Shown one piece after another: positions 1-11,187 of a stretch of 64,000 bases of DNA (positions are counted from its first letter, which is position 1; the number at the start of each line of letters is the position of its first letter). Origin of the DNA: Pipra filicauda. Its lineage: Eukaryota > Chordata > Aves > Passeriformes > Pipridae. Both the position numbers and the translations under genes were made by a program. The notes beneath the pieces are model-generated. The model was given only the letters and a program-made list of their open reading frames with translations. It made no database searches and was not told the origin of the DNA. The stretch covers positions 1,870,208-1,934,207 of the forward strand of contig NW_024104316.1 of the NCBI RefSeq assembly GCF_003945595.2, in the 5' to 3' direction.

Positions 1-9
1 CCTGTCAAC
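1..9 (-). CDS. NLRC5: NLRC5 exon fragment (LRR), cut by window edge
   Basis: An acceptor AG at 11-10 follows a short pyrimidine run. Joined to the GA left by the upstream exon it reads E-L-T-G, which continues the LxxLxLxG repeat started in exon 89-172. Only nine bases lie in the window. Confidence 0.6.
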
Positions 10-3000
10 CTGGAGTGAGCCAATGTAGTTAAACTGATAGGGAACAGACAGGAGAGAGAAGGCTCTGACATTACAAGCAGAGACTTACTCTAGTTTCTTC
101 AGGCTCCCCATTCCTTGTAAGCCCTTTGAAAGAGCAGCAGCAAAGTCATCACCACATCTCCTGCTGCGAAAGCTAAAACATGAAGAAAAGGGGAAAAAAA
201 AACATAAACACAGCCAGAATGAATTTATGACCTTAATATCCTTCAATCACTCACAAATTCATTATTCCATGCATTTCTTCAGCATTGAAGTGATGCTGTA
301 CAGATGAGAATTTTCTTACATCTTCTTTCTCTCCCTTCTAGAACAATCACAAGGCTTGCCCTTCCAACCCCCTCAGCCCTTCACAGCACTCAGTGTGTGC
401 TTACCTCAAGTGCTCCACGTTTTTACAGCCAGCCAGAACCTCCAAACAGTCGATGTCCACGAGACACCCTGCAAAATCCAAACAAGTCAAATCCTGGCCC
501 GAGTTTATGACAAAAACCAAAGCCGACATGTCCAGAGGTGTCAGTCTGAAGTTTCTGAACTCATACTTGAAATTCAGCAGGCTCCCGATGTGCTGGGCTA
601 CTTCGAGGTTTTGTGTCTCGAAGGTGCAGTGGCAGAGCTCGAGGACCTTAGGTCCTGTCAGGTGAGTGGCTGCCATTCTCTTGAGAGACTGCAGGATTGC
701 ATCCTGCTTGTCCTGCACCCAAGCTTCATCTTGTTCTGCCAGCAGCATGAGAAATGTCCTACATTCTTTTGACGACAAGCCCGACAGAAAGATGTGAAAA
801 CTCTCCATGAACTCGGTCTTCGTCTCATTCTTCAAAGTCCACTTTGACTTCAAGAAGAACTTCTTCTTCAGGTAGTTCTTGTCCACGCTCCTACTCACCA
901 TGAGACACAGGGCTGCAAAAAACTCCTGCAAGCTCAAGTGCACAAAGGCATAGCCAGCCTCTGGGTGAGTGCCACTTGTCTTCACCTCAAAGACAGTCAG
1001 CAATCCATGCAAGGAAGCGAATTCCTTCACGTGCTCTGGAATATCACCAACATAAAATACAAGCTTCTTCTCTTCCAGGCCTTTCAGTGCAAGGTCACAC
1101 AGACCCAAAATGGCCTTCTTGTTACAGTTCAGCTGAGTCTCCTCATCACCTGCACACTCTCCCTGCTGTTTGTTTAGGAAGATGAGAAACATTTTGATAT
1201 AAAACTGTGTCATGGTCTGAGGAAGCTCCACACTCATTTGATGTTTAAGGAGCAAATACTCCAAACAAATGCACACAACATTACACAGAGCAGGGATGAG
1301 GCACATGCTGAGGAGCTTGGTGTTGTTCTTCAGGTGAGCAATGGCTTGTTCTTTGAATGAATGCTGTTGAAAATAGTGGCTGACATATTCCTCAACCCTC
1401 TCCTGGTCAAATCCCCAAATTTCTGCCAACACACTGACTGTATATAATGAGTCAGGTGGTCTCTTAGGTCGGCTGGTGACCAACACTGTGCAACCAGGCA
1501 GCAGCTTCCCATGACAGAGATCTGCAAAGAGCTGGGATATGGACATAGGGGAGGCAAGAGCTGGGCCTCTCTTAGAGGTTGACATGTCCATGTTAGCTGC
1601 AAACTCATCCAGCCCATCAAAGATGATCAGTGTCTGCTGGGCATTCTCCAGGAGGTGCTGGAACACTGCATCAGGGCTGTCTTCTGGCTGAAGGAACACG
1701 TCAAACAAAAGCTCCTTCAGCGTCAATTTTCTTTTTAATAAATTGAGCTGCCGAAACTCAAACAGGAAAGTGAAGAGAAACTGAGGTAGGACGCCCTCAG
1801 CCCATTTCTGACAAATCCTGTGCATTAGCACGGTCTTGCCTGTCCCTGGTTTACCAAACAAGAAGATCACCCTCGTGGTGCCCGATGGCACCACACTGCC
1901 AAGGAGATCTGACACTTTCACGGCTGTATCCACACATTCCTCCGGCTCAGGAGCACCTGCCACATCCTCCCGGGGTTTGTCTGTTTTCTCTTTTAAGCGG
2001 GGGGCTTTGCTCTGACGAATGACAAGGTTGACAAAGGCCTGGTTGAAAGGCAGTGGCTGTGTTTGTTCCTGTGCTTCTGCTTCTTTCCTGCTCCCATATC
2101 TCTGGCGGATGGAATTGATGAGGAGATGCCGGTACTTTGCTGATGAATCTAAGAGAGAACACAACAGAGGGGCCACGAGCGTGGAAAAAGTTAGCTGTGA
2201 GTCATGACAGATCCAAAATACTACCACTTATATAGACAGAGGAACAATGGCCCTGATCAGAGGTTGCTAAGTAGAAATGACAAATTTTGAACGCATGAAA
2301 ATAACCCATAATTTTTCCTATTTTTGCACAGGGGGCAAAGAAGAGGACAATTCAGGGAAAAGATGTAATGCTTTATATGAAAACTAAATCTTATTATTTC
2401 TTTAAGATGAGAATTAGGTATCTGTGTATTATGCACAGAATTCCCTCTTCACCCATGCTGGCCTTGTGCCACACTCAGCTGTCTGCACCTCAGAACAGAC
2501 ACAACCTCTGCTTTTTGACATCTCTGATGGAACCAGCAAACAAATAAAGGGATCAGCCAGAACTGAATGCTTTACTGGTATATCCTGCTTTAGGGGAGTT
2601 CTTAGCCATTAGAAATGAATGTTTCATGTTATTTGTCCGGTCCTGTTGTCTTTATAACCTGTTGCATTAAGAGTTTATTCAGCTACTAAACAAAAGTTTC
2701 TCTCGACGGTGGAAGTTGATTTCTTGGGTGTTTCTGCAAAGAAGTTAAATAGGTCCTTCCTCAGAGGAAAGCACAGCATGGTGCTGGTTCTGGAACATCG
2801 ACATACCGAGTCGTTGCTGTTTGGCATCCTTATCACTCCCAGAGCTGTGGCGACGGCGGCGGCGATCAAACCCTGAAAATTCAAAAGGTCAGAAACGTGT
2901 CAAAAGGGCATTTTGAATGGCAGCTTGTTAAAGCTGGGCAAGACTCTCCAGCAAAGCACTTGGGGATCTGAAGAGGCAAAATTTGGAGAGACAAAACTAT

Positions 3001-5889
3001 TTGTAAACTCAGGCTGAGTTTACAGAACTGCTTTTTCTGAGATGGGCCACGGCCACCTCACTGGTGAGTCTTTTTGCAGGCTGGGTGATGCAACTGCCTG
3101 GCTTTGAATGCAGGAACTGCTTTGTTATCCTGGAGAACAAGGCAGGGAACAGCTGTTTCTGGGGAATGCACAGACTGCCAAGGCTGTTTATAGTGGTTAA
3201 TGCTGTTTGTTTATGGTGCACTGTCAGAAGGAGAGAATGGGCAGGGTTTGGAGAGGCATGAGTCTTTCCTTTCTCAACTGCTCCTGTAACTTTCAGCACT
3301 ATTTTCAAATTTCCATTCCATCAGCAACTGGCAGGATCGACTCAGTAGGGTGGCCCAGCAGCTGGCAGCAGCAGTCTGTCTGCAGAACAGAAAGGTCTCT
3401 TCTGTTTTCTTTGTTTTCAAGATGTTAAACCTGCATGTGACACACGAGACACTGTCATGTGGCATTGGCAGTGCCGTGACTCAGAATCAGTCTCAGAGCG
3501 AAAAGCAGAGGCGAAAAAAGTGTCTCTGTGACCATAAAAGCAGCTGGAACTTCAAGGGGTAGGCTGGGAGCTATGATTTAAAATGAGTAACTCCAGCAGA
3601 GATGGGCAAGGCAGGGAGCACTCACTGCTCAGGAAATGAAGCACCTCTGGCCAGAGCAGGGGATTCAAACAGCAGATGCAAACACACAAGTTATAAGGTA
3701 CTGTGGGAACTGGCAAACCTCAGCAAGAACCACTGCCACTCTGAGAGAAGCTCCTGTTGCTGTGGGTGTCAGCCTTAGCCCAGTCCCCAAATTCACACAG
3801 CAGGAAAAGAAATGAAGAGCTTTTCCTTCAAATCATCTGTTTTTCACCAACAGGCAATCCAGCACCAACGCACTCCCTGCCACCAACAACAGGCACCTCT
3901 GCAGGACACAAAAAGCAAGGACTTCGTAGAGTGGGTGGGAGGTTCCCTTGCCCAGAGAAACTAAAGGGAGTGAGCTCCTTAGCAGAGTTAGGGCCAGCAA
4001 GGCCCTTCTGAAATTCAGGAAGGGAAAATGAGAATAGCAGTTCACCTGGAAAGCCCCAAGAACGGGACAACCTGAAAGTTGCTACGACTGGTAGCACTGA
4101 AACCAATGCCTGGGACATTTTTAGCCTTGCCCAGGACACGGGCAGAGAAGATAAACTCCAAGAGCACAGTGCCCCAGGGAGTGTTCCAGCCTTACCTGTT
4201 GGCACAGATGACCAGGCACTCACATCTGTGCATGCTGCTTCTCTCTGGCCGAAGTTACCTAAAGGAGTTGGACGGGAAATGAAATATGGTTAATGCGAGC
4301 GTTCTGCTCTTGAGATTTGGAGTGCTGCTGGCCAAAGTCAAAGGGCAAACAGCTTGCAAGACAGACAGTACAAACCAAGACTCAGCATAAGGGCTGATGC
4401 AACACAGCCAGGTTTCAGGCTCCTCACGTGATCTTTTCCTTTCAGAGTGATCCAGAACACAGGCAACCTCTGCTTTCAAGGGAAAGTGAAACAACTTTTC
4501 TCTGTGACACATACAAACTCGGAGCATGGGCTGCTTTGGCTGATCTAAAACGACACTGCAGCCAAAAAGGGAACCCCTACGCTTCCCCCTTCCTGCAAAG
4601 AAGGCTTTGCTAAGAATAAATCACTGGCAGAGTCAGCAGCCCAGTCAAGGGCCTTTTCTGACTCACGGTATGGCTCAAAGCTCCCACAAAACCCTCTCAG
4701 CATAACCAGAGGCACTTCACCTTCAGAAGGATCAGTAATGCTCAGCTGTTAATACTACAGTTACACCAAAATAAGCTGGAAACCTGAAGAGATATCTTCT
4801 TTTATGGTATGTCACAGCATCAAAAGGCTCAAACCTGCCTCAGCTTCAGTCCTGACAGAAATCCCCCTCAGTCCACCTTCCCTGTTACTTGTCTGGTCTT
4901 TCCCCTGTTTCATCTCTGCCAAAGTGAGTGCTGCTGCATTCGGTTACTGAAGGTTGCATCCACCCAACTGATGCAACCAACATCCTACCAATCAGGATGT
5001 GAAAGACAGTACTGCTGAGAAGGACTCATCCTGTATGACTTCCTGCAGAAGAGAAGAATTAATCACCAGATAAAGTAAGCGAGTAAGGGAGAGGCACAGC
5101 TCAGCTGGTGCCACAGGCTCTCACAAAGCAGAGTGTGTGCACACTGTGTGTAGTCTGCCAGAAGACACACGGTTACTGACTGTGGTCTTTATGAATTGCA
5201 TCATTTTCTCTAAAGCCACTGCCTCCAACTGCTAGTGAGAGATACAGGGAAGCGGTTTTCTTGTGTTTGGAGTGTTTTTAGACTTCTGTATTTCTTGCCT
5301 TTCTGGATCAGAAAAATTTAAAAAAACAATTAAAAATCTACAGAACAAAGAGACAGTATTTTGGTTTTCCTCCATCAAATAAATCCATCAAAAAATTTAA
5401 TCTCAGCTTTATTGGAGATGGTGGTGCACAATTTTTATTGGTTTTGGCTTTTTATGTCTAATCTTTTTTTTTTTTTTTACTTCAACTTATATTTGTAAGT
5501 TTTGCTTCCAAGAAAAAAGACTGCGCATCTGAGGGCACTGGTGGTGTCACTGCCTAGACTGGTCTGTTGGGTCAGAGGGAGCCAGCCTGGTTTCTCTTAC
5601 CTTCTCCCGCAGAACTCATGAGCAGGACCTCCAGATCCAGGGGGAGGTCACATTCCATGCACAGGTACTGCGCAAACTGCTTCCAGGTGGCGGGACCAGC
5701 CTTCTCCAGCAGGTCAAGGAGCACTGAGATTTTTTCCCTGGTGTTGGTGATGCTGCCCAGGCTGCTCAGGGCCAGCTCCGGGAGGAAGCAGCGGGAGGTC
5801 GTGAGCAGCCAGCTGGGACGGTGGCTGAGGAACTCCACGAGCCGGGGACGGGCTCCGGCTACGGCTGCTTCCAGGTCTAGGTCGTCAAT
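1..5889 (-). CDS. NLRC5: NLRC5, NOD-like receptor CARD domain 5 (5' part, partial)
   Basis: NLRC5 is the transactivator of MHC class I genes. It is a cytosolic protein that moves to the nucleus and joins the RFX enhanceosome. Five exons are readable: 5601-5889, 2807-2872, 405-2148, 89-172 and 1-9. All have GT-AG borders and agreeing phases. The N-terminal exon gives a death-like fold with the stretch PLDLEVLL. The big exon holds the NACHT ATPase with Walker A GKPGTGKT (about 1832-1855), Walker B LIIFDGLDEF (about 1601-1630) and LVTSRP. It ends in the block LTGPKVLELCHC, which I recognise from mammalian NLRC5. Leucine-rich repeats follow and continue off the left edge. No initiator ATG was found: the first recognised exon opens in frame after an acceptor and has a stop just upstream, so at least one more 5' exon exists. 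CIITA and NLRC3 are less likely, because the N-terminal and LRR-entry blocks fit NLRC5. Confidence 0.95.
89..172 (-). CDS. NLRC5: NLRC5 84-nt LRR exon
   Basis: It is exactly 84 nt (28 codons), the usual size of one leucine-rich repeat exon in NLR genes. The acceptor follows tgttttag and the donor is GTAAGT. It reads FRSRRCGDDFAAALSKGL and then GSLKKLE. This resembles the first LRR block of mammalian NLRC5 (KSRKCGDAFAEAL as I remember it). Confidence 0.9.
173..404 (-). other. NLRC5 intron between NACHT and first full LRR exon
   Basis: A short 232-nt intron with consensus ends. No repeats or other features were seen. Confidence 0.85.
405..2148 (-). CDS. NLRC5: NLRC5 large NACHT exon
   Basis: This 1,744-nt exon carries the whole NACHT-NAD-winged helix block, as the large exon of NLR genes does. 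The acceptor is ttctctcttag|AT and the donor is GAG|GTAAGC. Phase is 1 in and 2 out. Walker A, Walker B and the sensor-1-like TSRP motif are intact. FVHLSLQEFFAALCL is the conserved NLR motif near the end of the helical part. The frame is uninterrupted through the exon, so the gene looks functional. Confidence 0.96.
2149..2806 (-). other. NLRC5 intron
   Basis: A 658-nt intron with a GTATGT donor and a ttctctcttag acceptor. Nothing else was recognised in it. Confidence 0.85.
2807..2872 (-). CDS. NLRC5: NLRC5 66-nt basic exon
   Basis: The exon lies between acceptor ttttcag and donor GTATGT. Read in phase 1 it gives FDRRRRRH followed by SSGSDKDAKQQRL and joins smoothly to the NACHT exon (LDSSAKYRH). 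A phase-0 reading also stays open but does not join the next exon. The arginine run is a candidate nuclear-localisation signal, which is an inference. Confidence 0.85.
2873..5600 (-). other. NLRC5 intron
   Basis: A 2.7-kb intron, AT-rich near 5,280-5,480 with a poly-T run at about 5,465-5,480. I see no coding exon or recognisable repeat in it. Confidence 0.8.
5601..5889 (-). CDS. NLRC5: NLRC5 N-terminal death-fold exon
   Basis: The exon is 289 nt, with acceptor cccacttcag and donor GAAG|GTAAGA. It starts in phase 0 with IDDLDLEAAV and runs through ATWKQFAQYLCMECDLPLDLEVLL to GEG. It aligns with the atypical CARD of mammalian NLRC5 (TWQSF..CVCMQLEVPLDLEVLL as I remember it). An in-frame TAG just upstream of the acceptor rules out a start in the preceding bases. 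Confidence 0.92.
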
Positions 5890-8800
5890 CTGAAGTGGGG
5901 GCTAGAGGGATGACAGCAATGGTCACAGGAGGGAGAGGTGTTCACCCACACAGTGTTGAGTAGCCAGCACAGCCCTTGATGACTTGGGCTGCTTTTCTAT
6001 CCCGTGGTTTAACCCGGAGTTTCTCGTCTGCCTCGCTCTCAGAGTGTCCTGTGGCAAATCTGAGCCCAGCCACAACAGTGCAAGGACAGCAGTCCTTGTC
6101 TGCACAGCTGGACTGCGAGGGACAGGAGCAACCAAAGCAGTCAGTGTCTCTGGCACCAGCCAAGGAGAAGCTGTTGATGTCTGTGTCATACAACATCCCG
6201 GGCATCTCTCACATGCACCAGGACCTCTGGGAAGGTCAGGAATGTTTTTGTTATTGGTCAAGAGTGGTTACACAGAGTCAAGGCCTTTTCTGCTTCTCAT
6301 AGCACCCTGCCAACGAGTAGGTTGGGGGTGCACAAGAAGTTGTGGGGGAACACAGCCAGGACAGCTGACCTCTGCTGACCCAAGGGTCAGTTAGACTCCA
6401 GACTGTATGGCATTGTGCTCAGAATATAAAGCTGGGGGAAGAAGGAGGAAGGTGGGGAGTTCAGAGCGATGGTGTTTGTCTTTCCAAGTCACTGTTACAC
6501 ATGATGGAGCCCTGATTTCCTGGAGATGGCTGAACACCTGCTTGCCCGTGGGAAGTGGTGAATTAATTCCTTGTTTTGCTTTCCTTGTGTGTGCAGCTTT
6601 TGTTTTACCTGTTCAATTGTCTGTATCTCAATTCACAAGTCTGTGCAGGACTGTTCTTGCTGCTCTTTTTGTGGGGATGAACTACTCATTTCTGCTTTGG
6701 TGGCAATGTCACCTCCACTTCCACACCTCCTTCCCACATCAAAGCCATGCACGTAATCTCCTACCTGCATTGTTGTGTGATCAGCCTCCTTCCAGTTGTC
6801 AAGTGCAAAGGTGGCTTCTGGTCCATATTCTGATGCAGAACCAACCTTCTACTGGCAGTGCTTCAGCACGCAGGGACACTCCAGAGAGTGGTGCATGCCT
6901 GTATGCAGTAGCCTAGGAGCAATAACAGAAGAGGATGTAGACGTACAAGGCCACTGTAATTACAAAGGTCACAGATCTAGAAACTTTTCCTTTGACCTGA
7001 AGGTCAGCCGTGGTGCTTTTCATCTCTTCCCACTCAAACCAGCAGTGACCACAAAAGTTTCGACATACAAGGATTCACTACTGGTCTGATGAAAATGCAG
7101 GACTGAGCCTTGTGCCCTAACATGGAGGTGATGACAGTTTTACAGGAACACTTCAAGGGAATCACAGCTTTCCTGGCATCACTGCCTAATTTGAGCTGGT
7201 CTGTGCCACCCTGCTGCTCTTAGCCCCTCCGTGGAAGCTGATGCAGAAGCAGCAGCAGCTTGCTCAAGTCAAGCAGCCAGTCACACACACACAAAAAAAA
7301 CCTGTGAAAAGCTGATCCTCTGAGGCTACACAGCTCTCACAAAAGAGTTGTAAGTGTAGGGGACTGAAAATGCCACCAGTGCCAGCTCCCCACCTCTCAG
7401 CAGAGGTAGCAGTGAGAAATTTCACCCCACTCTGCAGCAGGTGCTGGCCAATGTCCAACCCCTCCTACCACAAGGAAAGGGAGGAGGAAAGCCATTACCA
7501 TCCAGCATGCCTCCAAACATCCTGCAGCAGGGTCCCAGCACAGGCTACAGCAGCCTGTCTCCAGCAGATAGCACCCTACATGGATGCTGAAACCCACATC
7601 CAAATACAGCTACCATCACTGTGTTTGAGGAAAGGCTGAGAAACAGAAACCACAGGGAGCAGCCTCAGGCCTTTTATTTTTGCCCCCTTCTTGACCTGGC
7701 CAAGGAGGGAAGTGGGAGATTTTTATGGAGCGGAGGGAAGAGCTCAAAACAGAAGTGGAAGACAGAAGGATACTCTGACCTTCCCATCTGAGCAGAGAAA
7801 ACTTCTAATTAATCAGAAAGCTACAGTCGTGCTGGAGCACAGCCATGCTGCTCCCAAAGGTGCATTACATGCAGAGAACATCACCTCCCCACATGGTTGC
7901 TGGGCATGGCCTGCACCCAGAACCTGAAGACAAAACAAAAGCAGGCACCAAGTTGCAGCACTGGAGGTAAAATCGGTCTAGACGTTTGTCCCACTCGTGT
8001 TTATGAGGATACCTGTTCCCCTGCCAACCAACACCACTCTCTGCCCTCTCTGTGCTGCCTCTTCAATCAACCTCTTCTGTTCCTGTGCTCTGAAAGCCAA
8101 GCAGACATCTGAAAAGAGCACAGCTTGGGATACTGTGTGCTCTTCTACTCATTGAGTCAAAGTTGGTTACTATACAGCATCACCATAAACTGCTGCAATA
8201 CAGTATCACTGCAAGAAAGACTTTACCCAGGTTCCCATTCCAGATCAAACTCTTAAATAAAAAGTGAGGCAGCTCTGGGACTCAGCAAAATGTGCAAATA
8301 CTTTGTAAAAATACTCTAATGCCTGTCATTTACAATTCTAACAAGAACAAGAAAAATGTTCCAAAATTTGCCTCACCCAGGATCAGTTTTCTCCTCAGGC
8401 TGTCAAAAACTGTTGTCAAACATGTTGTTAAAAACTGAAATTCTGAACCTTACTGGAAAGCACTCTGCAAGTTTTCATTCAAAATGTTTTATTATGAGGG
8501 GGTTTTGTTATTGTTGTTGTTTTTATATATTCTCTGTCATACAAATAAAGAATGGTAATAGCAACACATGCATTAAAAACAAAGATGTTTCAATTAATTG
8601 GAAATCTTAAAAAACAACATTTAAGCTTTTCAAATTTAAACAAACTGCAAAATAATAGGGTTTCCTGCAAAACAAACTCAATTCCCCAGCAGCCTTATCA
8701 GTCAACCTTTGGGAACTTCCATTTTACACTTCTCCAGCCAAAAACCAGAAATCTGTAAACAGCAATGCTCTGACATTATTCCCCTGATGGCCAAGAATGA

Positions 8801-10080
8801 CTGACTTAAAAAGGCCTTATTAAATAAATACATAAATTAATAAAATCAGACCTTAATGCCAATGAAGACTGAAAACCATTCAGGCAAAGACTAGACTCAA
8901 AAGAATTAATGAAAGACTTATATTCAAGAACAAAACAACACTGAAAAGTTAGATGTTTAATGACACTTCACAGCTCCTACACCTACTGCTCTGCTAAATA
9001 AGACCATCAGAAATGATGAACAGCGACCTACAGTACTACAGTACCTACCTCTCAACCCAAAAGGAAGCACAAAAACCTCCCAAGAAAAGCCAGAAAACTT
9101 TTCAGCCTCGATCCTTGCCCTTCAAATGCAAAACCACCATCATAACACTGCAAAAATCCACCTCCCCTCCCCAACTTGGCATTCACACGGTTCCCAGCCA
9201 CGAAAAATTAAAGTGAAATGTGAAACTACCTGTTGCAAATCTACCAACTTCTTGCATGCTCTCAGGCTACTTACCAAAAGCCCAGAAACAGAGCAGCAGC
9301 ACCAAACCAGTATGGGGGGTCACAAAAAGAAACAAGATGGAGAACAATATCCACTGCCTTGACCTCTACTTGCTAACCCACAAAGCCCTTCCGTGCCTTT
9401 TGGGACTTGATGAACAAAAGGCCGAGGAAAATGAAAGTAAAACCAGCCAGGAATTCCCCAACTGAAATTCATCTGGGAGATGAGCAAAAATATTCAGTCA
9501 GAATAGCAGCAGGGTGACATCCTATTCTAAAATCTGTAGCCAGATGGTAATTTCTGTTAAAACTTTAGGAAAGTGGTGCAAAAAGTGGGACTCAGAGGCA
9601 GACACTCTCCGTGGAGGAAACCAACTTGGTTGCAGTTAAGAGTCTTACAATGGGAATATTTTTATATTTTTATTTAGAAGCATACATCTGATTATTCTGG
9701 CACAGGGGGAAATATTTCTTTACCACTTCCATTATATCTAAGAGGAAAAAAAAAACAACTTGCTTTTCCTTTGGATTGGGGTCAAGGTTTAAGTGGGAAC
9801 GTTGGAGATGTGAATGAATTGATAAAAGATCCCAGGTTTCTAAATAGAACTGTGTGTGCACAGATCTCCAGATCTAGCTCTATGGGGTGCAATAAGCAAT
9901 GAAATATTATTAATATTTCTCTGGATGCCAGAGGAGCTGCATTGGAAAATCAGATGGAGAGTGTGGCCAAGTCCCAGAGAAGGCAAGATGGCACACCACG
10001 CTGTGCCATAACTCACCACAGAAAATAACATACCCAGGTCCAGCAACACCCCTGTCCCTGGACAGAAACTCTCTCTTACC
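5890..10080 (-). other. NLRC5 5' intron / leader region
   Basis: About 4.2 kb separates the first recognised coding exon from the CpG island. It should contain or flank the missing initiator exon. Good donors on the minus strand exist at 9267 (TTTTG|GTAAGT) and 10080 (CTCAAG|GTAAGA), but no ATG precedes either in a frame that reaches phase 0. A (CA)n run with an A tract lies at about 7,275-7,300. Nothing else was recognised. Confidence 0.6.
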
Positions 10081-10439
10081 TTGAGCGCGGTGCAGGGAAC
10101 GGGGGGAGCTCTGAGAGAACCGGGAGTGGACGGAGGGGCCAGGGGTGACACGGAGCAGCTGGGGTGGCCACATGCAGTGCCCACTGCCAAGCTCTGCCCC
10201 AGTTTGCCACCTCCTGCCTGGACCTGGCTCACCTTGCACCCGGCAGCACAAGCCACCTGCTCTTGTTAAAAGTTTGGAGTCAATAATCCCGCGGGTCTTT
10301 TCCAGCGGTATTAAATTCTGCGATTCCAGCCACGCCTTCTCGCAAAAGAAGTCAACTCTAAAGGCTGAGTAGAGAAGGGCAAAGCCAGACCCCACACCCC
10401 CCCCCCAGTTCCCCCCACACCCAGACCCTCGCGGGGTTC

Positions 10440-10720
10440 TCAGCACGACGCCTCGGCCCGTCCCTGCCCGGGGATGCCCCGCGATGCCGCCCGGCCGCGC
10501 TCACCTGCCCGGGTCGGTCCCGCCGCCGCCGCTCCGGGACAGCGGAGCAGCCCCGGCACCGCCGCGCCCGAAACCGAAACCAGCGGCGGCTTTGCCGGGA
10601 AAGCACGTGGGGTTCCGGAGCGGCTCCGCACCCGGCTCGGCCCCGGGGGGGCTGCGCCGCCTGTTTTGGGAGGGAGCGGCGGCACCGCGGGGATGCTCAG
10701 GGGAGTCAGCCGCCGTGTTG
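10440..10720 (-). promoter_or_regulatory. CpG island, probable NLRC5 promoter and first exon
   Basis: The DNA turns abruptly GC- and CpG-rich. On the minus strand it contains a strong donor, GGGCAG|GTGAGC, with the exon end at 10505. That fits a non-coding first exon of NLRC5. There is no TATA box. The upstream flank meets a CR1 element at about 10,764. Confidence 0.65.
10570..10581 (+). promoter_or_regulatory. Interferon-stimulated response element (ISRE-like)
   Basis: GAAACCGAAACC matches the ISRE/IRF core GAAANNGAAA exactly and lies inside the NLRC5 CpG island. NLRC5 is known to be induced by interferon, so IRF/ISGF3 control is expected. Binding itself is inferred. Confidence 0.6.
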
Positions 10721-10763
10721 CTGCTTCTCCGACACCTCAGCAGAGTCCCCGCTCCCCCGTGGA

Positions 10764-11187
10764 ATAATTTAGGCTGGAAAAGACTCTAAGATCGTCGAAT
10801 CCAACCATGAAGCCGCTAAGCCGTGTCCCCAAGTGCCACATCCACACACCTTTAGAACACTTCCAGGTGTGGTAACTCCACCACTGCCCTGGGCAGCCTG
10901 TCCCATAGCCTGACCACCCTCTCAGTGAAGGTATTTTCCTTGCTATCCAATCTAAACTTCCCCTGGTGCAATTTGAGGCTGTGTCTTCTGTCACTTGCTC
11001 TCTGGGAGAAGAGACCAACACTCACCTGGCTCCCACCTCCTTTCAGGGAGTTGCAGATAAGGTCCTCCCTGAGCCTCCTTTTCTCCGGACTGAGGCCCCC
11101 CCCCCACTCCCTCAGCTACTCCTCATCAGACTTGTGCTGCAGGTCCCTACCCAGCTCCGTTGCCCTCCTTTGCTCCATGGAAGGGCA
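10764..11187 (-). repeat. CR1 LINE fragment
   Basis: The reverse complement of a CR1 3' portion. The plus strand reads ggctggaaaagactctaaga, then ctgggcagcctgtcccatag and tccctgagcctccttttctc, all diverged from the avian CR1 consensus. It abuts the NLRC5 CpG island. Confidence 0.85.

Noticed and set aside
10590..10602. GAS-like site (TTGCCGGGAA) next to the ISRE
   Set aside because: It departs from TTCNNNGAA and from the four-spacer form, so it is too weak to list as a STAT site.
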